From positions 2,108,001 through 2,172,000 of the forward strand of contig NZ_CP099567.1 in the NCBI RefSeq assembly GCF_022530855.2: DNA of 64,000 bases, given 5' to 3'. The notes beneath the pieces were generated by a model. The model was not told the origin of the DNA, did no database searches, and worked only from the letters and a program-made list of their open reading frames with translations. Origin of the DNA: Candidatus Vondammii sp. HM_W22 (GTDB lineage: Bacteria > Pseudomonadota > Gammaproteobacteria > Chromatiales > Chromatiaceae). The position numbers and the translations under genes were made by a program. This document shows, piece by piece, positions 37,540 through 47,699 of the stretch (positions within the stretch are counted from its first letter, which is position 1; each line of letters opens with the position of its first letter).

Positions 37540-39205
37540 ATGCTTCAACATCTTCATATAAAAAATCTGGCCATAGTGACTGCTCTGGAGGTTGAATTCC
37601 AGCCGGGAATGACCACTCTGACCGGCGAGACAGGCGCGGGTAAATCAATTCTCATCGATGCCCTCGGTCTGGTGCTTGGAGACAGAGCGGATAACGGAAT
37701 GATCCGCAGCGGCCGTGACCAGGCAGAGATAACCGCCGTTTTCACCCTGAACCAACTCCCTCGCGTAACAGAGTGGCTCCAGACCCATGCGCTCGACAAC
37801 GGTGACCAATGCATCTTGCGCCGTGTGCTTACCCGAAACAGCAGCTCCCGGGCTTTTATCAACGGTAGCCCGGTGCCGGTTAAATCACTGCACGAACTGG
37901 GTGACCAACTGGTGGATATTCATAGTCAGCACGCCCATCAGTCACTGTTGCGGCGGGATCATCAGCGGCAGCTTCTGGATGAATTTGCAGGCAACATAAA
38001 GCACTGTCACAAAACCGCCCTCCTGTTTGGCCAATGGAAGCAGTCAGAGGAGGCCGTTGAGTCTCTCCAAGAGGCCTCCCGGGACAGGACAGAACGCATT
38101 GAACTCCTGCAGTATCAAATCAACGAGCTGAAAGTGCTTCAACTGGGTACCTATGAGCTCCAGACACTGGATGAAGAGCATCATCGCCTGAGTAATGCAG
38201 GCCAACTGATGGAGAGTTGCAATCTCATTCTGGCCACACTGGATGATGACGATACTGCAGTCACTCACAAACTGAATCTGGCCAGTAGAGAACTCAACAC
38301 GCTGCTCTCTGTCGACCCTGATCTGAGAGAGTGCAGAGAGATGCTTGAAACCGCCTCAATTCAGATTCAGGAGACGGTATCCAACCTGCGTGAATATGGT
38401 GGTAATCTTCAACTGGATCCCGCCAAGTTGAATCAACTCGATCATCGGTTGAGCGAAATTCAGGATCTCTCCCGTAAATACCGCTGCCGCCCTGAAGAGC
38501 TGCTGGAGCAGTTGGATGGATTGGAGAGAGAGCTTGAACAGCTGAAAAATGCCGACATTCACCTCTCTGAACTGGAACTACAGGCAGCGCAACTGCAAAG
38601 CGAATACCTGAAAAATGCCGGATCACTGGATAAAAACCGTAAAAAAGCGGCCGACAAGCTGGGCAGGCAGGTAACAACCGGCATCCGATCTCTGGACATG
38701 GCAGAGGGGGTAGTCGAAATTAAAGTGGAGACCCTGGCAAAAGAGAAAGCATCGAGAACCGGCCTCAACCAGATAGATTTCCTGGTAAGCACCAACCCGG
38801 GGCAGTCTCCACAGCCACTGAACAAAGTGGCATCCGGCGGTGAACTCTCCCGCATCAGCCTGGCGATTCAGGTCGCCACGATCAACTGCGACACCGACAC
38901 CGATATTTGACGAGGTCGATGTCGGTATTGGTGGTGGTATGGCTGAAATAGTGGGGCGTCTGCTACGGCAACTGGGAAAATCGCGGCAACTGCTTTGCGT
39001 TACTCACCTGCCTCAGGTGGCATCACTGGGACACCAGCATTACCAGATACGCAAAGAGTCTGATGCGAGCAGCACCAATTCAATCATCGTTCAACTCGAC
39101 GAACAGAACAGAGTACACGAGATAGCCCGCATGCTCGGGGGGCTAGAGATAACCGATCAGACCATCGCGCATGCAAAAGAGATGATCAACCTGCCTGTCA
39201 ATTGA
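37540..39205 (+). pseudogene. recN: DNA repair protein RecN, frameshifted near Walker B
   Basis: RecN is an SMC-like ATPase used in double-strand break repair. From ATG 37540 (MLQHLHIKNLAIVTALEVEF) the Walker A TGETGAGKSILIDAL, the coiled-coil arms and SGGELSRISLAIQVAT are intact. At ~38885 the frame is lost: frame 1 stops at 38910, while FDEVDVGIGGGMAEIVGRLL (Walker B), CVTHLPQVASLGHQH and the proper C-terminus run on in the next frame to 39205. The joined length (~553 residues) equals normal RecN, so a single small indel is the only lesion. It could be a pseudogene, a sequencing error, or, less likely, a programmed shift; no slippery heptamer is seen. Confidence 0.9.
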
Positions 39206-39692
39206 CCACAAGGGTTGTATCTGGCACAAGGCAGTAACCATCCCCCGGCAAAGCCGGATCCTTAAAGTCTGTGAGCCGCTCAAAGCAGCATTAACGGTGA
39301 GTGGGTTCAACTCCAATGTGCACTGCCTAGGTGACTAAAAAAGAGATGATTTGAATGCCTGATAAAGTGAGGTTGCAAAATCTTACCTGATTACCCATAA
39401 ACCTCAGCCATCCTTCAGATGGTTTGCTTCGTCTCATCCAGAAACTGCTCCTTGCGGGTCTTTTTTCAGTATTTTTCAAACATCCTCGACTCCTAAGCTT
39501 TGCTGTGTTTTCCTGGAACCGGTGACCTATTGATCAATGGTATACGATATGCTTTAACTAACTAATCGGAAATGCCTTAGGACTTTGGATGATTTTCAAT
39601 CTCCTGGTTACCATGGCCCAATGCGTGAATTGATACAGGTCGGTGTGCATTCCTACTATGAACATGAGAACGTGAGGTAACACCAGTCATTA
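39206..39692. other. Intergenic region between recN and tsaB
   Basis: No intact gene. On the minus strand KKTRKEQFLDETKQ (~39420-39465) resembles the first residues of IS5-type transposases, and TTACCTGATTACCCA near 39385 resembles the IS1595 end at ~40481, so this is probably IS debris. Confidence 0.4.
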
Positions 39693-40385
39693 TCAAATTG
39701 GCGGAACAGCAGGTTTCGCTGCAACTTTATCCCGCAGATAGAGGGGCAGCGCCTGCTCAGCGCTAACCGTCTGGCCGACCGCAAAATCGGCAGCGCCAAG
39801 AACCGCTACATCATGAGCACTGCAGAGCAGATCAGGATTGATCGAAGCCAGTGAGCCACCCAACAATAGACAGAGTTGCTCACCATAGCTCTTCCAGCCT
39901 GATCCCACGGCATGCCAATCACCACCTTCTGGCAGTGTCACAGCTTTGGGCAGGGATACTTCATCGGCAACTACCTGCCGCACGACCCCGGTATCGGAAA
40001 CCTCATATATTCCCCAATAAACCTCCTTCATCCCAGCGTCAAAAGCGGGTAGCAGGCGGCATTTCCCCTGCTCTCTGAAACAGCGCTGGGCCAGAGTAGC
40101 CAAGGTAGAAACCGGCATGACCGGCAAATCGGCGGCGAACGCGGCTCCCTGTATTACCCCCGTCGCAATACGAACCCCGGTAAAGGAACCGGGGCCTTGT
40201 CCAAATGCCATAGCATCGAGGCCGGAAAGAGTCACCTCCGCCTCCGCCAGTAACTCATTCATCATCGGAAGTATCAGCTCACTATGACCACGCGGTTGCA
40301 CCCGGAAGCGCTCGGTCACAGCCCCATCAATCAGCAGTGCTACCGAACAGGCCTCACTAGCAGTTTCAATAGCAAGTAATTTCAT
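39693..40385 (-). CDS. tsaB: tRNA N6-threonylcarbamoyladenosine biosynthesis protein TsaB
   Basis: TsaB partners with TsaD and TsaE to make t6A at position 37 of ANN-decoding tRNAs. The 230-residue protein begins MKLLAIETASEACSVALLID, an ASKHA-fold start, with GHSELILPMMNELL and AFGQGPGSFTGVRIATGVIQ typical of TsaB. AFDAGMKEVYWGIYE is also conserved. It has no partner genes here and is flanked by IS debris, but the frame is intact. Confidence 0.96.
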   Translation of the reverse strand: MKLLAIETASEACSVALLIDGAVTERFRVQPRGHSELILPMMNELLAEAEVTLSGLDAMAFGQGPGSFTGVRIATGVIQGAAFAADLPVMPVSTLATLAQRCFREQGKCRLLPAFDAGMKEVYWGIYEVSDTGVVRQVVADEVSLPKAVTLPEGGDWHAVGSGWKSYGEQLCLLLGGSLASINPDLLCSAHDVAVLGAADFAVGQTVSAEQALPLYLRDKVAAKPAVPPI

Positions 40386-40479
40386 AAAACGGATTGTATC
40401 CTCAGCAACCGCACAACAACACCATGCAAATGATGATTAGAAAAAATGCGGAGTTCAGTGCAGAAATTCAAGAAAATTA

Positions 40480-41500
40480 CCTGATTACCTACCAAGCTCA
40501 GCTATTGAGCCAGTGGTCATAATAGAAGCCACTGAACACAGAGGGTTTCTATCATGCCGAAAAATACAGTGTAGTTTCAAAAGGGTCCTAGTTTACACGA
40601 ATTTATTGAAAAATATGGTTCTGAAGAGCAATGCCAACAAGCATTGTACCAACTGCGTTGGCCTACCGGATATATATGTCCTGAGTGTGGCAACACAACA
40701 GGTTGTGAACTCAAAAGCCGTAAGATATATCAGTACCACAAATGCCGCCACCAAAGCTCCCTGACTGCTGGCACCATCTTTCACGGCACCAAGCTGCCGT
40801 TGAAGAAGTGGTTTCTGGCCATCTATTTGTTGGCTCAGCGTAAAAAGAGTACTTCTGCCTTGCAACTGTCCCCTGAAATTGGTGTGAACTACAATACAGC
40901 CTGGAAGCTCAAGCACAAACTGATGCAGGTGATGATGGAACGTCAGAGTCAAAAAAACTGGCTGGTCGCATCGAGATGGATGATGCCTGTATTGGTGGTG
41001 AGAAACCGGGAAAGCGTGGGCAGGGTCTCGTAATAAAATCCCTTTCGTGGCAGCTGTTGAGACGACGCAGGACGGCAGGCCAATGAAGATCAACTGCGTC
41101 GGCTCCGCGGTTTTCAGAGTGCTGAGATCGCTCGATATGCCAGATCCAGTCTGTGTGCTGGCAGCACAGTTTTTTCTGATGGGCTCTACTGCTTCAGAGC
41201 AGTTACAGATGCTGGATGTGATCATATGCCTATCGTCACTGGCGGTGGGCGAAAGTATGCCCAGCTCTCCACCTTTAAATGGCTGAATACCATGCCTGGT
41301 AATATCAAGAATGCTTTGCAGGGAACCTTTCATGCTATTCGTAAAAAACACGTACCTCGTTATCTCGCCGAGTTTGAATATCGCTTTAATCGCCGGTTTA
41401 ATCTTCCGGCTATGATTGAACGATTGCTCTGCGTCGCGTTACGTACACCGATGCCTTATGGATATCAGGTAAAATTATGAACAAAATATATCCCTTTCCC
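40480..41500 (+). pseudogene. IS1595-family (ISXO2-like) transposase remnant
   Basis: Pieces on the plus strand: FIEKYGSEEQCQQALYQLRW, a zinc ribbon YICPECGNTTGCELKSRK, TAGTIFHGTKLPLKKWFLAI, MQVMMERQSQ, then in shifted frames KINCVGSAVFRVL, the THHKIVTG-like region near 41220 and HVPRYLAEFEYRFNRRFNLP to the end at ~41480. Frameshifts occur at ~40620, ~40960 and ~41200. The left end (ACCTGATTACC, ~40481) is repeated at the 3' end of the prophage protease gene near 56000. Confidence 0.75.
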
Positions 41501-41537
41501 ACCCTATTTGGCTACCCTTTTCCTAGGGGCGCATTAA

Positions 41538-42358
41538 GGGAGCCTCTAAAAACCCGATAAAGACCAATAGTCTCTAGCAAATCCGGAGAGCCCGGTATCT
41601 TCACGCTCATTTTGCTGGCAACATCCATACCCATACCTCGCTTCATCCGGCCAGCCACACCAACCGACGCATGTTGTACACCAAATTCATCATACCCATC
41701 TTCACGCTAGCCCTAATTTTCCCGATGCTGCGCACCAGTCGATTGGCCTGCTGGGCAAACACGTGCTCAACTCGAGCCCGAACTCTTGATCATTTTCGGT
41801 TTACCTCTTGCTCCCGTTCATTCAAAGGGCGTTTGCGTGTCGACTTGCGATGAATCTGACTGCGGTAATACGCACCCCCGGTAAAGCGGCTTCCCGTTCT
41901 ACACTGCGGTAAGCAGAGTCGGCCCAGACACTGCCATTACTGTTATTCTCATCCAGCAGTTCTTCGAAGACCTGACTATCGTGAACTTTAGCTGATGTGA
42001 TGGCGTGCTTGCGAATGACCTTGTGCTTCCGGTCTATGCTGATATGGTTTTTGTACCCATAGTGGGTTTTGCCATGCTTCATGGTCCAGCGGGCTTCAAC
42101 ATCCTTCTGGCGGCGTTTGTTATCACCCCATGCCTCATATCCCCGGCTTTGATTTGCCTATTTTCCTCTCGTCTATTACGTTGCCTGGGTACTGGAACGA
42201 TAGCGGCATCTACAATCTGTCCCTTGCGAACACTGAAGCCTGCTGCATCAACAACAACAAGGCCCCGTTCTTTCAAGTGTTCACGATACACCCAAACCCT
42301 TTTGGCATCTTCTGGCATCGGGTACCTTACCCTCCGGACTCAGCCCAAGAAAACAACA
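41538..42358 (-). mobile_element. IS5-family element fragment 3
   Basis: The left end GGGAGCCTCTAAAAACCCGA is intact. Minus-strand frames carry HGKTHYGYKNHISIDRKHKV, SAKVHDSQVFEELLDENNSN, GSVWADSAYRSVEREAALPG (C-terminal half, good) and IDAAGFSVRKGQIVDAAIVP, with an in-frame deletion and frameshift between. The N-terminal ~110 residues are absent. Confidence 0.75.
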
Positions 42359-42403
42359 AAAACGGCTCTTCCCCTAATTGAGTGGGCAGATTAGCGCACC
42401 CTT

Positions 42404-43000
42404 ATGAGAGATAAAGATCTATACGCCCAGATCCTGAGTATCAAGAGCCCTTGGCAGGTTAGCAGTGTGGAGTTGGCTCTGTCAGAGGAAGAGGTAACGG
42501 TACAGGTTGAGCAGGAGGCAGGTGCCAAGCAGTGTTGTTCAACCTGTGGGCAGATATCCCACAGGGCTATGACTCACGCAAGCGCCGCTAGCGGCACCTG
42601 GATACCCACCAATACAAAACTATTCTGGTAGCAGATGTGCCCAGGGTGAAGTGTGAAGAACATGAGTCGGCAGTCTCCCGATTGATGGGGCTGAGTTGGA
42701 ATGCCATTGATGGAATTATGCAGCGAGCGGTTAAGCAAGGACTGGCACGTAGAACAGAGATCAGCCCAACACGTATAGGTGTTGATGAGACGGCCTTCAA
42801 GAAAAGAGTTTGCCATGTCACTCTGGCACTATGCCAGCAAGACATCGGCAAGAAAAGGCTGGGAGCGGTGGTTGTCATGAGCAGTGCGCAGTGGCCTGGA
42901 GCCAATCAAGAAAGTGGCTGGAACAATCAAGAATCATCTGTGGAGAATATTGAACGCTGTTGTTTTGGAAGACCGCTAAGCGTTCTTCGAACTCAATCAT
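42404..43000 (+). pseudogene. ISL3-family transposase remnant
   Basis: ATG 42404 starts MRDKDLYAQILSIKSPWQVS, with the N-terminal zinc finger CCSTCGQ and then CPGYDSRKRRWRHLDTHQYK in another frame. After VPRVKCEEHESAVSRL a deletion joins to GLSWNAIDGIMQRAVKQGLA and RIGVDETAFKKR (first catalytic Asp). The rest is missing. The 3' end runs into an inverted C-terminal scrap of IS256 (42957-43005). Confidence 0.7.
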
Positions 43001-43009
43001 AAATCTATT

Positions 43010-43166
43010 CAATGTAGATTCAAGGGGTCGATGCAATACCGTCATTTGGTTTATCTGCAGGAATGGCGAAGTCCAATGTTTTTCTCGGTCGTTGATTGAG
43101 TTTTTTCGCCACGCGATCTAATTGTGCCTGAGAGTAAATCGATAAGTCTGTTTTCTTCGGAAAATA
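43010..43166 (-). pseudogene. IS30-family transposase C-terminal fragment
   Basis: On the minus strand YSQAQLDRVAKKLNQRPRKT followed by LDFAIPADK is the characteristic C-terminus of IS30 transposases. It ends at the IS30 terminal sequence near 43010 (ATGTAGATTCAAGGGGTCGA), as at 19603. It lies against the left end of the intact IS256, in opposite orientation to the IS30 fragment on the other side (44476). Confidence 0.7.
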
Positions 43167-44475
43167 GAGACTATCCTGAATTCTGTGTAATTGCCTATCA
43201 TTAAGCCAAAACAAGGGTGAGGACAGGCAGATGATCGACAAGAAAGAGCTCCAGGCGATAGCCCAGGCGGCCGCTAATCACATCAAAACTGAAGAAGATC
43301 ACAGCGAGTTTCGGCCAATGCAGCCCAGAATCACGGTCGAGGCAGCACTCAATGCTGAACTGGCTGATCATCTTGGCTTTGCCAAGCATCAACAATCCGA
43401 AGCGAGTAATAGCCGCAACGGCACGACCAGCAAGACCTTGCAAACGGAAGATGGCCAGTTTGAACTGGATACCCCGCGAGATAGAGCGGGCAGCTTTGAA
43501 CCTCAGCTAGTTAAGAAGCACCAGCGTCGATTTACCTCAATGGATGACAAGATCCTCTTCTTGTATGCCCAAGGTATGATAACCCGCGAAATCGTCACGA
43601 CATTCAAGGAGATGTATGGGGCCGATGTCTCTGCCACACTCATATCCAAAGTCACTGATGCAGTTATCGAACAGGTTGTTGAATGGCAATCTCGCCCCCT
43701 GGATGCGATTTATCCTATTGTTTATCTGGACTGCATTGTCGTTAAAATCAGGCAAGACAAGAAAGTGATCAACAAAGCGATTTACCTCACTCTGGGCGTT
43801 AACCTGGAAGGCCACAAGGAATTATTAGGGATGTGGTTATCGGAGAATGAGGGGGCTAAATTCTGGCTGAACGTGTTGACAGAGCTTCAAAACCGCGGTG
43901 TGAAGGATGTTTTGATTGCCTGTGTCGATGGCTTAAAAGGCTTTCCTGATGCCATCAACATGGCCTTTCCGGATACCCAGATCCAGCTCTGTATCGTGCA
44001 TATGATACGGAACTCGATGAAGTACGTGCCTTGGAAAGACTACAAGCCTGTCACGGCTGATTTGAAAAAGATTTACCAGTCCATCACCGAGGAAGAAGCC
44101 TTATTGGCGCTGGATAAATTCTCTGACCGATGGGACAACAAGTACCCCCGGATCAGCCGCTCCTGGCGTGCCCATTGGGAGAACCTGGACATGCTGTTCA
44201 ACTACCCGGAGGACATACGAAAGGTGATCTACACGACCAACGCCATTGAGTCGCTGAACAGCGTCATTCGCAAAGCGATCAAAAAGCGGAAGTTGTTTCC
44301 AACCGATGACTCGGCAAAGAAGGTAATCTATCTGGCAATCCAGGCCGCATCGAAAAAGTGGACAATGCCGATCCGTCATTGGAAACCAGCACTGAATAGA
44401 TTTATGATTGAGTTCGAAGAACGCTTAGCGGAATATATTTAACCTGGGCAGTTACACAGAAAACTTTACAGGCTC
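43167..44475 (+). mobile_element. Complete IS256-family element (1309 bp)
   Basis: The ends GAGACTATCCTGAATTCTGT (left) and ACAGAAAACTTTACAGGCTC (right) are imperfect inverted repeats with the core TTCTGTGTAAYTGCC. It holds one intact transposase. Fragments of the same IS are at 11838, 30195 and 42957. No target duplication is visible because the flanks are IS30 pieces in opposite orientations. Confidence 0.85.
43231..44442 (+). CDS. IS256-family transposase, intact
   Basis: A 403-residue transposase with a ribosome site before ATG 43231. The N-terminal DNA-binding region is ~1-150. DDE residues: IVYLDCIVVKIRQD, LIACVDGLKGFPDAI, and TTNAIESLNSVIRK. QLCIVHMIRNS between the second D and the E is also conserved. 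The C-terminus ends ALNRFMIEFEERLAEYI. This is one of the very few uninterrupted transposases in the window and could be the source of the other IS256 fragments here. Confidence 0.95.
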   Translation: MIDKKELQAIAQAAANHIKTEEDHSEFRPMQPRITVEAALNAELADHLGFAKHQQSEASNSRNGTTSKTLQTEDGQFELDTPRDRAGSFEPQLVKKHQRRFTSMDDKILFLYAQGMITREIVTTFKEMYGADVSATLISKVTDAVIEQVVEWQSRPLDAIYPIVYLDCIVVKIRQDKKVINKAIYLTLGVNLEGHKELLGMWLSENEGAKFWLNVLTELQNRGVKDVLIACVDGLKGFPDAINMAFPDTQIQLCIVHMIRNSMKYVPWKDYKPVTADLKKIYQSITEEEALLALDKFSDRWDNKYPRISRSWRAHWENLDMLFNYPEDIRKVIYTTNAIESLNSVIRKAIKKRKLFPTDDSAKKVIYLAIQAASKKWTMPIRHWKPALNRFMIEFEERLAEYI

Positions 44476-44643
44476 GGTATTTCCATAGCAGATCGCTCAC
44501 CTGAAATTGAAGACCGGGCCGTCCCTGGCCACTGGGAAGGCGATTTGATCTCAGGTTCTTCCAATACTCATATAGCTACGTTAGTAGAGCGTCACTCGCG
44601 ATTTACTATGCTCGTTAAAGTCGCAGGGAAAGACACTAATTCG
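44476..44643 (+). pseudogene. IS30 transposase central fragment
   Basis: Starts right after the IS256 end with GGTATTTCCATAGCAGATCG and encodes [20 protein letters not shown], then [20 protein letters not shown]. It matches 20316-20478 almost base for base and ends at the same base, where an IS5-like element begins. Confidence 0.8.
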
Positions 44644-46091
44644 TCGACCCTGAAATATTCATAACGCAATGATTTATATAAAATAAGCGTCCGGTAAAGC
44701 AGTAAAAGCAGAGAAAAATTGGACGAAACAGAGGTGGATAATTGAGCAAATCCAAGACAGACAATCCCAACCAGCAAAGTTTCCTGCACCAGAACTTACT
44801 GGATCAGCTGAACCCCAAGCATCCACTTTTACTATTGGCCAGACAGATAGACTGGTTATATTTTGATGCTGAATTTGCCCCGCTTTATTCTCATCTTGGA
44901 AAGCCCTCAAAACCCATCTGCCTAATGGTGGGTCTCTCGATACTCAAGCATCTGGAAGACCTCAGTGACGAGGTTCTGATTCAACGCTGGATACAAAATC
45001 CCTACTACCCGAGTTTTACGGGTGAGATCGAATTCCAATGGCAACTTCCTTGTGACCCCTCCGACCTGACTTACTTCGGAAAGCGTATTGGCAACGAAGG
45101 TTTTGAAAAGGTCCTGGCTGCCTCTATCGCCTTACATCAAGAAAAGGCGATCGAAGATGAAATGTGTATCGACACTACCGTACAAGAGAAAAACATTACC
45201 TTTCCAACTGATGCAAAGCAGTACCGAAAGATACACGGGCAGTTACTCAAGATGGCCCGAGCAGAAGGTATCGTGCTCAGTCGAAGCCATGAGAAGGAAG
45301 TAAAAATTCTCAAGCTCCCCACCCGATTTGCCACACATCCGAGGAATCGTAAAAAGGCACGTAAGGCCGTCAAGCGATTAAAGACCATCAGCGGCCGATT
45401 ACTGCGTGAAATACAGCGTAAGATGACCGGAGAACAACAGAAATTCTATGCAGAAAAGTTCGCCCTGTACCAGCGCATGCTGAATCAGAAGCGTGCTGAT
45501 AAAAATTAAGTTGTACAGCCTACATGAACCTCATATTTACTGTATGAGCAAAGGCAAGGCCCAGCAGCGTTATGAGTTTGGCACCAAGGCATCAATCACC
45601 ACCACAAGGGACGCGGGCATTGTGATTGGTGCCCTGGCTTTTGAGAAGAATGTATTTGATGGTCACACCGTACCTGAGGTCTTGGCACAGGTGAAACGTC
45701 TCATCAATCGAGTACCCAAAGTGGGTATTGCTGATCGAGGTTATCGGAGCAAATCTAAAGGTTAATGACACCCAGATAGTAACGCCAAAGCCTGCCAGGA
45801 AGAATACCTCAGGAGAAGCCATGGCATTAGCCAGAAAACGTTTCAGAAGACGAGCTGGCATTGAGCCTGTGGTCACTTAAAGAGTGACCACAGGCTAAAA
45901 AGGAACTTTCTTAAAGGCTTTGCCGGGGATCAGATTAACTTGCTTATGGCGGCGGCTGCCTTCAACTTCAGAAAATGGATGAGGGAGGTTCTTTTTGTGC
46001 TGAAAAATATCATGTCCATACTGTTGTTCCTGTTTGCAAAACAGAAACAACAGTATTATTAAGTGCCTGGAATGAATATTTCAGGGTCGAC
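44644..46091 (+). mobile_element. IS5-superfamily (IS1478-like) element copy C, two frameshifts
   Basis: Same ends as copies A and B. The transposase starts at TTG 44742. A one-base gain at ~45507 (AAAAATTAAG in place of AAAAACAAG) creates a stop at 45507-45509; translation would resume in another frame to 45765, where a second one-base gain (AAATCTAAAGG) breaks it again. The shared hairpin is at 45864-45896. Inserted in IS30 exactly like copy B on the left; on the right it abuts an IS5 fragment. Confidence 0.85.
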
Positions 46092-46092
46092 T

Positions 46093-46527
46093 AGCTAGGT
46101 CTTTGGGGAACTGCTGGATGAGAACAACAATAATGGCAGTATCTGGGCCGATTCTGCTTGCCGCAGTGTAGAACGGGAAACCGCTTTACCGAGTGCGCAT
46201 TACCGCCGTCAGATTCATCGAGTCGACGCGCAAACGCCCTTGGAATGAACGGGAGCAATAGGCAAACCGAAAACGATCAAGAGTTCGGGCTCGAGTTGAG
46301 CACGTGTTTGCCCAGCAGGCCAATCGACTGGTGCGTAGCATCGGGCAAGTCAGGCTGACGTGAAGATTGATATGATGAATTTGGTGTGCAACACGCGCGA
46401 TCAGTGTGGCTAGCCGGATGAAGCGAGGTATGGATATGGATGCTGCCAGAAAAATGAGCGTGAAGATACCGGGCTCTCCGGTATTTGCTAAGGACTATTG
46501 GCCTTGGTCGGTTTTTTAGAGGTTCCT
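46093..46527 (+). mobile_element. IS5-family element fragment 4 (C-terminal part and end)
   Basis: Plus-strand fragment from GCTAGGTCTTTGGGGAACTG, encoding NNNGSIWADSACRSVERE-like, to the terminal repeat GGTTTTTTAGAGGTTCC at 46527. It shares with fragment 6 (48335-49500) a small deletion just before AGGTCTTTG. It forms an inverted pair with fragment 5 around lexA. Confidence 0.7.
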
Positions 46528-46539
46528 TTATGCATCTTT

Positions 46540-46940
46540 AATCACATTCAGGCGATGGAAGGAGTTGCACAGCCACCGGCGAATACTATTCACGATACTC
46601 ACCGAGCTTTATGTCAATGCACTCGATCATGGTGTGCTCAACCTCGATCCACCGATGAAAAGATCAGCGGAAGGTTTTACCCGGTATTTCACTGAGTGCG
46701 AGCATCGCCTTGGCAAATTATCCACGGGTTTCGTCAATATTTACAATAAGGATACAAAATACAGCTTCGGGTGGTAAAATGACTATCCAGGTGGAAGACA
46801 GTGATAAAGGGTTCGACTTTCGAAATCTATTTGACAGATATTAACCGATCTGACACCGAGCTATCGGGCCGGGGAATACTGCTTGCCAGGGAGCTGTGTA
46901 AATCAGTCCACTATGAATTTGCTTGGAAATAAAGTGGTGG
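46540..46940 (+). pseudogene. C-terminal HATPase (RsbW/SpoIIAB-like) fragment
   Basis: Frames spell ILTELYVNALDHGVLNLD (the N-box of GHKL ATPases, E-x-x-x-N), FTRYFTECEHRLGKLSTGFV, then after a frameshift IQVEDSDKGFDFRNLF (G1-like box D-x-G-x-G) and LSGRGILLARELCKSVHYEF (G2-like box). A stop interrupts after FDRY. This looks like the kinase domain found at the C-terminus of SpoIIE-type response regulator/phosphatase proteins. The upstream part was replaced by an IS5 fragment. Non-functional. Confidence 0.7.
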
Positions 46941-47061
46941 AGACTTAATCGCCTGGACAGGAAAATAACCCGTTGAGTAGTGAAACTGAATCCGCTCAGT
47001 GGTCGGATATTTCCCATCCGTTCTCTATTTTGCTACAGTAGAATACCAAGGAGGACTCACT

Positions 47062-47670
47062 ATGACAACATCACTGACTCGCCGCCAGCGGGAGATCTTC
47101 GAATATCTCCAGACACACCTCAAAGAATTTCCTCACCCGCCCACCCTGGACGAACTTTGTACCGCCCTGGGGCTAAGTTCAAAAGGTTCTCTTCATAAGC
47201 AAGTCCAGGCACTGATCGAAGCCGGGCTGGTTGCGCCGATGAATAATCGCAGAAGAGGCATTCGGCTGACCGAGCAGTTGCCCGGAGAGGATCAGGGCTT
47301 GCCTTTTCTCGGTTATATCGCTGCCGGACAGCCGATTGAGGCAGTTGAACAGCATGAACCGGTGCAAGTGCCTGAATTTCTCTACACTGATGAACCTTGT
47401 TACGTACTCCAGGTCAAGGGGGACTCCATGATCGACGAAGGCATCCTGGATGGTGACCACATCGTTATTGAGCAGAGAAATCAAGCCCGGAATGGAGAGA
47501 TCGTAGTGGCATTGATTGATGGTAGTGATGCGACGCTGAAGCGGATTGAACAAAAACCAAGCCATGTCATTCTGCATCCCGCCAACATGGCCATGGAACC
47601 AATGGAGTTCTCACCGGAGCAGGTGCAAATTCAAGGCGTACTGGTTGGCCAAATGAGAAGCTACTGCTAG
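47062..47670 (+). CDS. lexA: LexA repressor
   Basis: SOS regulon repressor with RecA-stimulated self-cleavage. ATG 47062 follows AAGGAGG at ideal spacing; an in-frame ATG at 46999 is upstream of it and unlikely. The 202-residue protein has a winged helix at ~1-65 (LTRRQREIFEYLQTHLKEFP, TLDELCTALGLSSKGSLHKQ), the Ala-Gly cleavage site in GYIAAGQPIEA, the catalytic serine in GDSMIDEGI and lysine in DATLKRIEQ. No clear CTGT-N8-ACAG box is seen in the 60 bases upstream, so autoregulation is not evident. Confidence 0.97.
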   Translation: MTTSLTRRQREIFEYLQTHLKEFPHPPTLDELCTALGLSSKGSLHKQVQALIEAGLVAPMNNRRRGIRLTEQLPGEDQGLPFLGYIAAGQPIEAVEQHEPVQVPEFLYTDEPCYVLQVKGDSMIDEGILDGDHIVIEQRNQARNGEIVVALIDGSDATLKRIEQKPSHVILHPANMAMEPMEFSPEQVQIQGVLVGQMRSYC

Positions 47671-47699
47671 TACGTACATTTGTGTGGAATAAACCTATA

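Noticed and set aside
38840-39205. A separate small protein gene after recN
   Set aside because: Its residues FDEVDVGIGGGMAEIVGR are the RecN Walker B and C-terminal region; it is the rest of recN.
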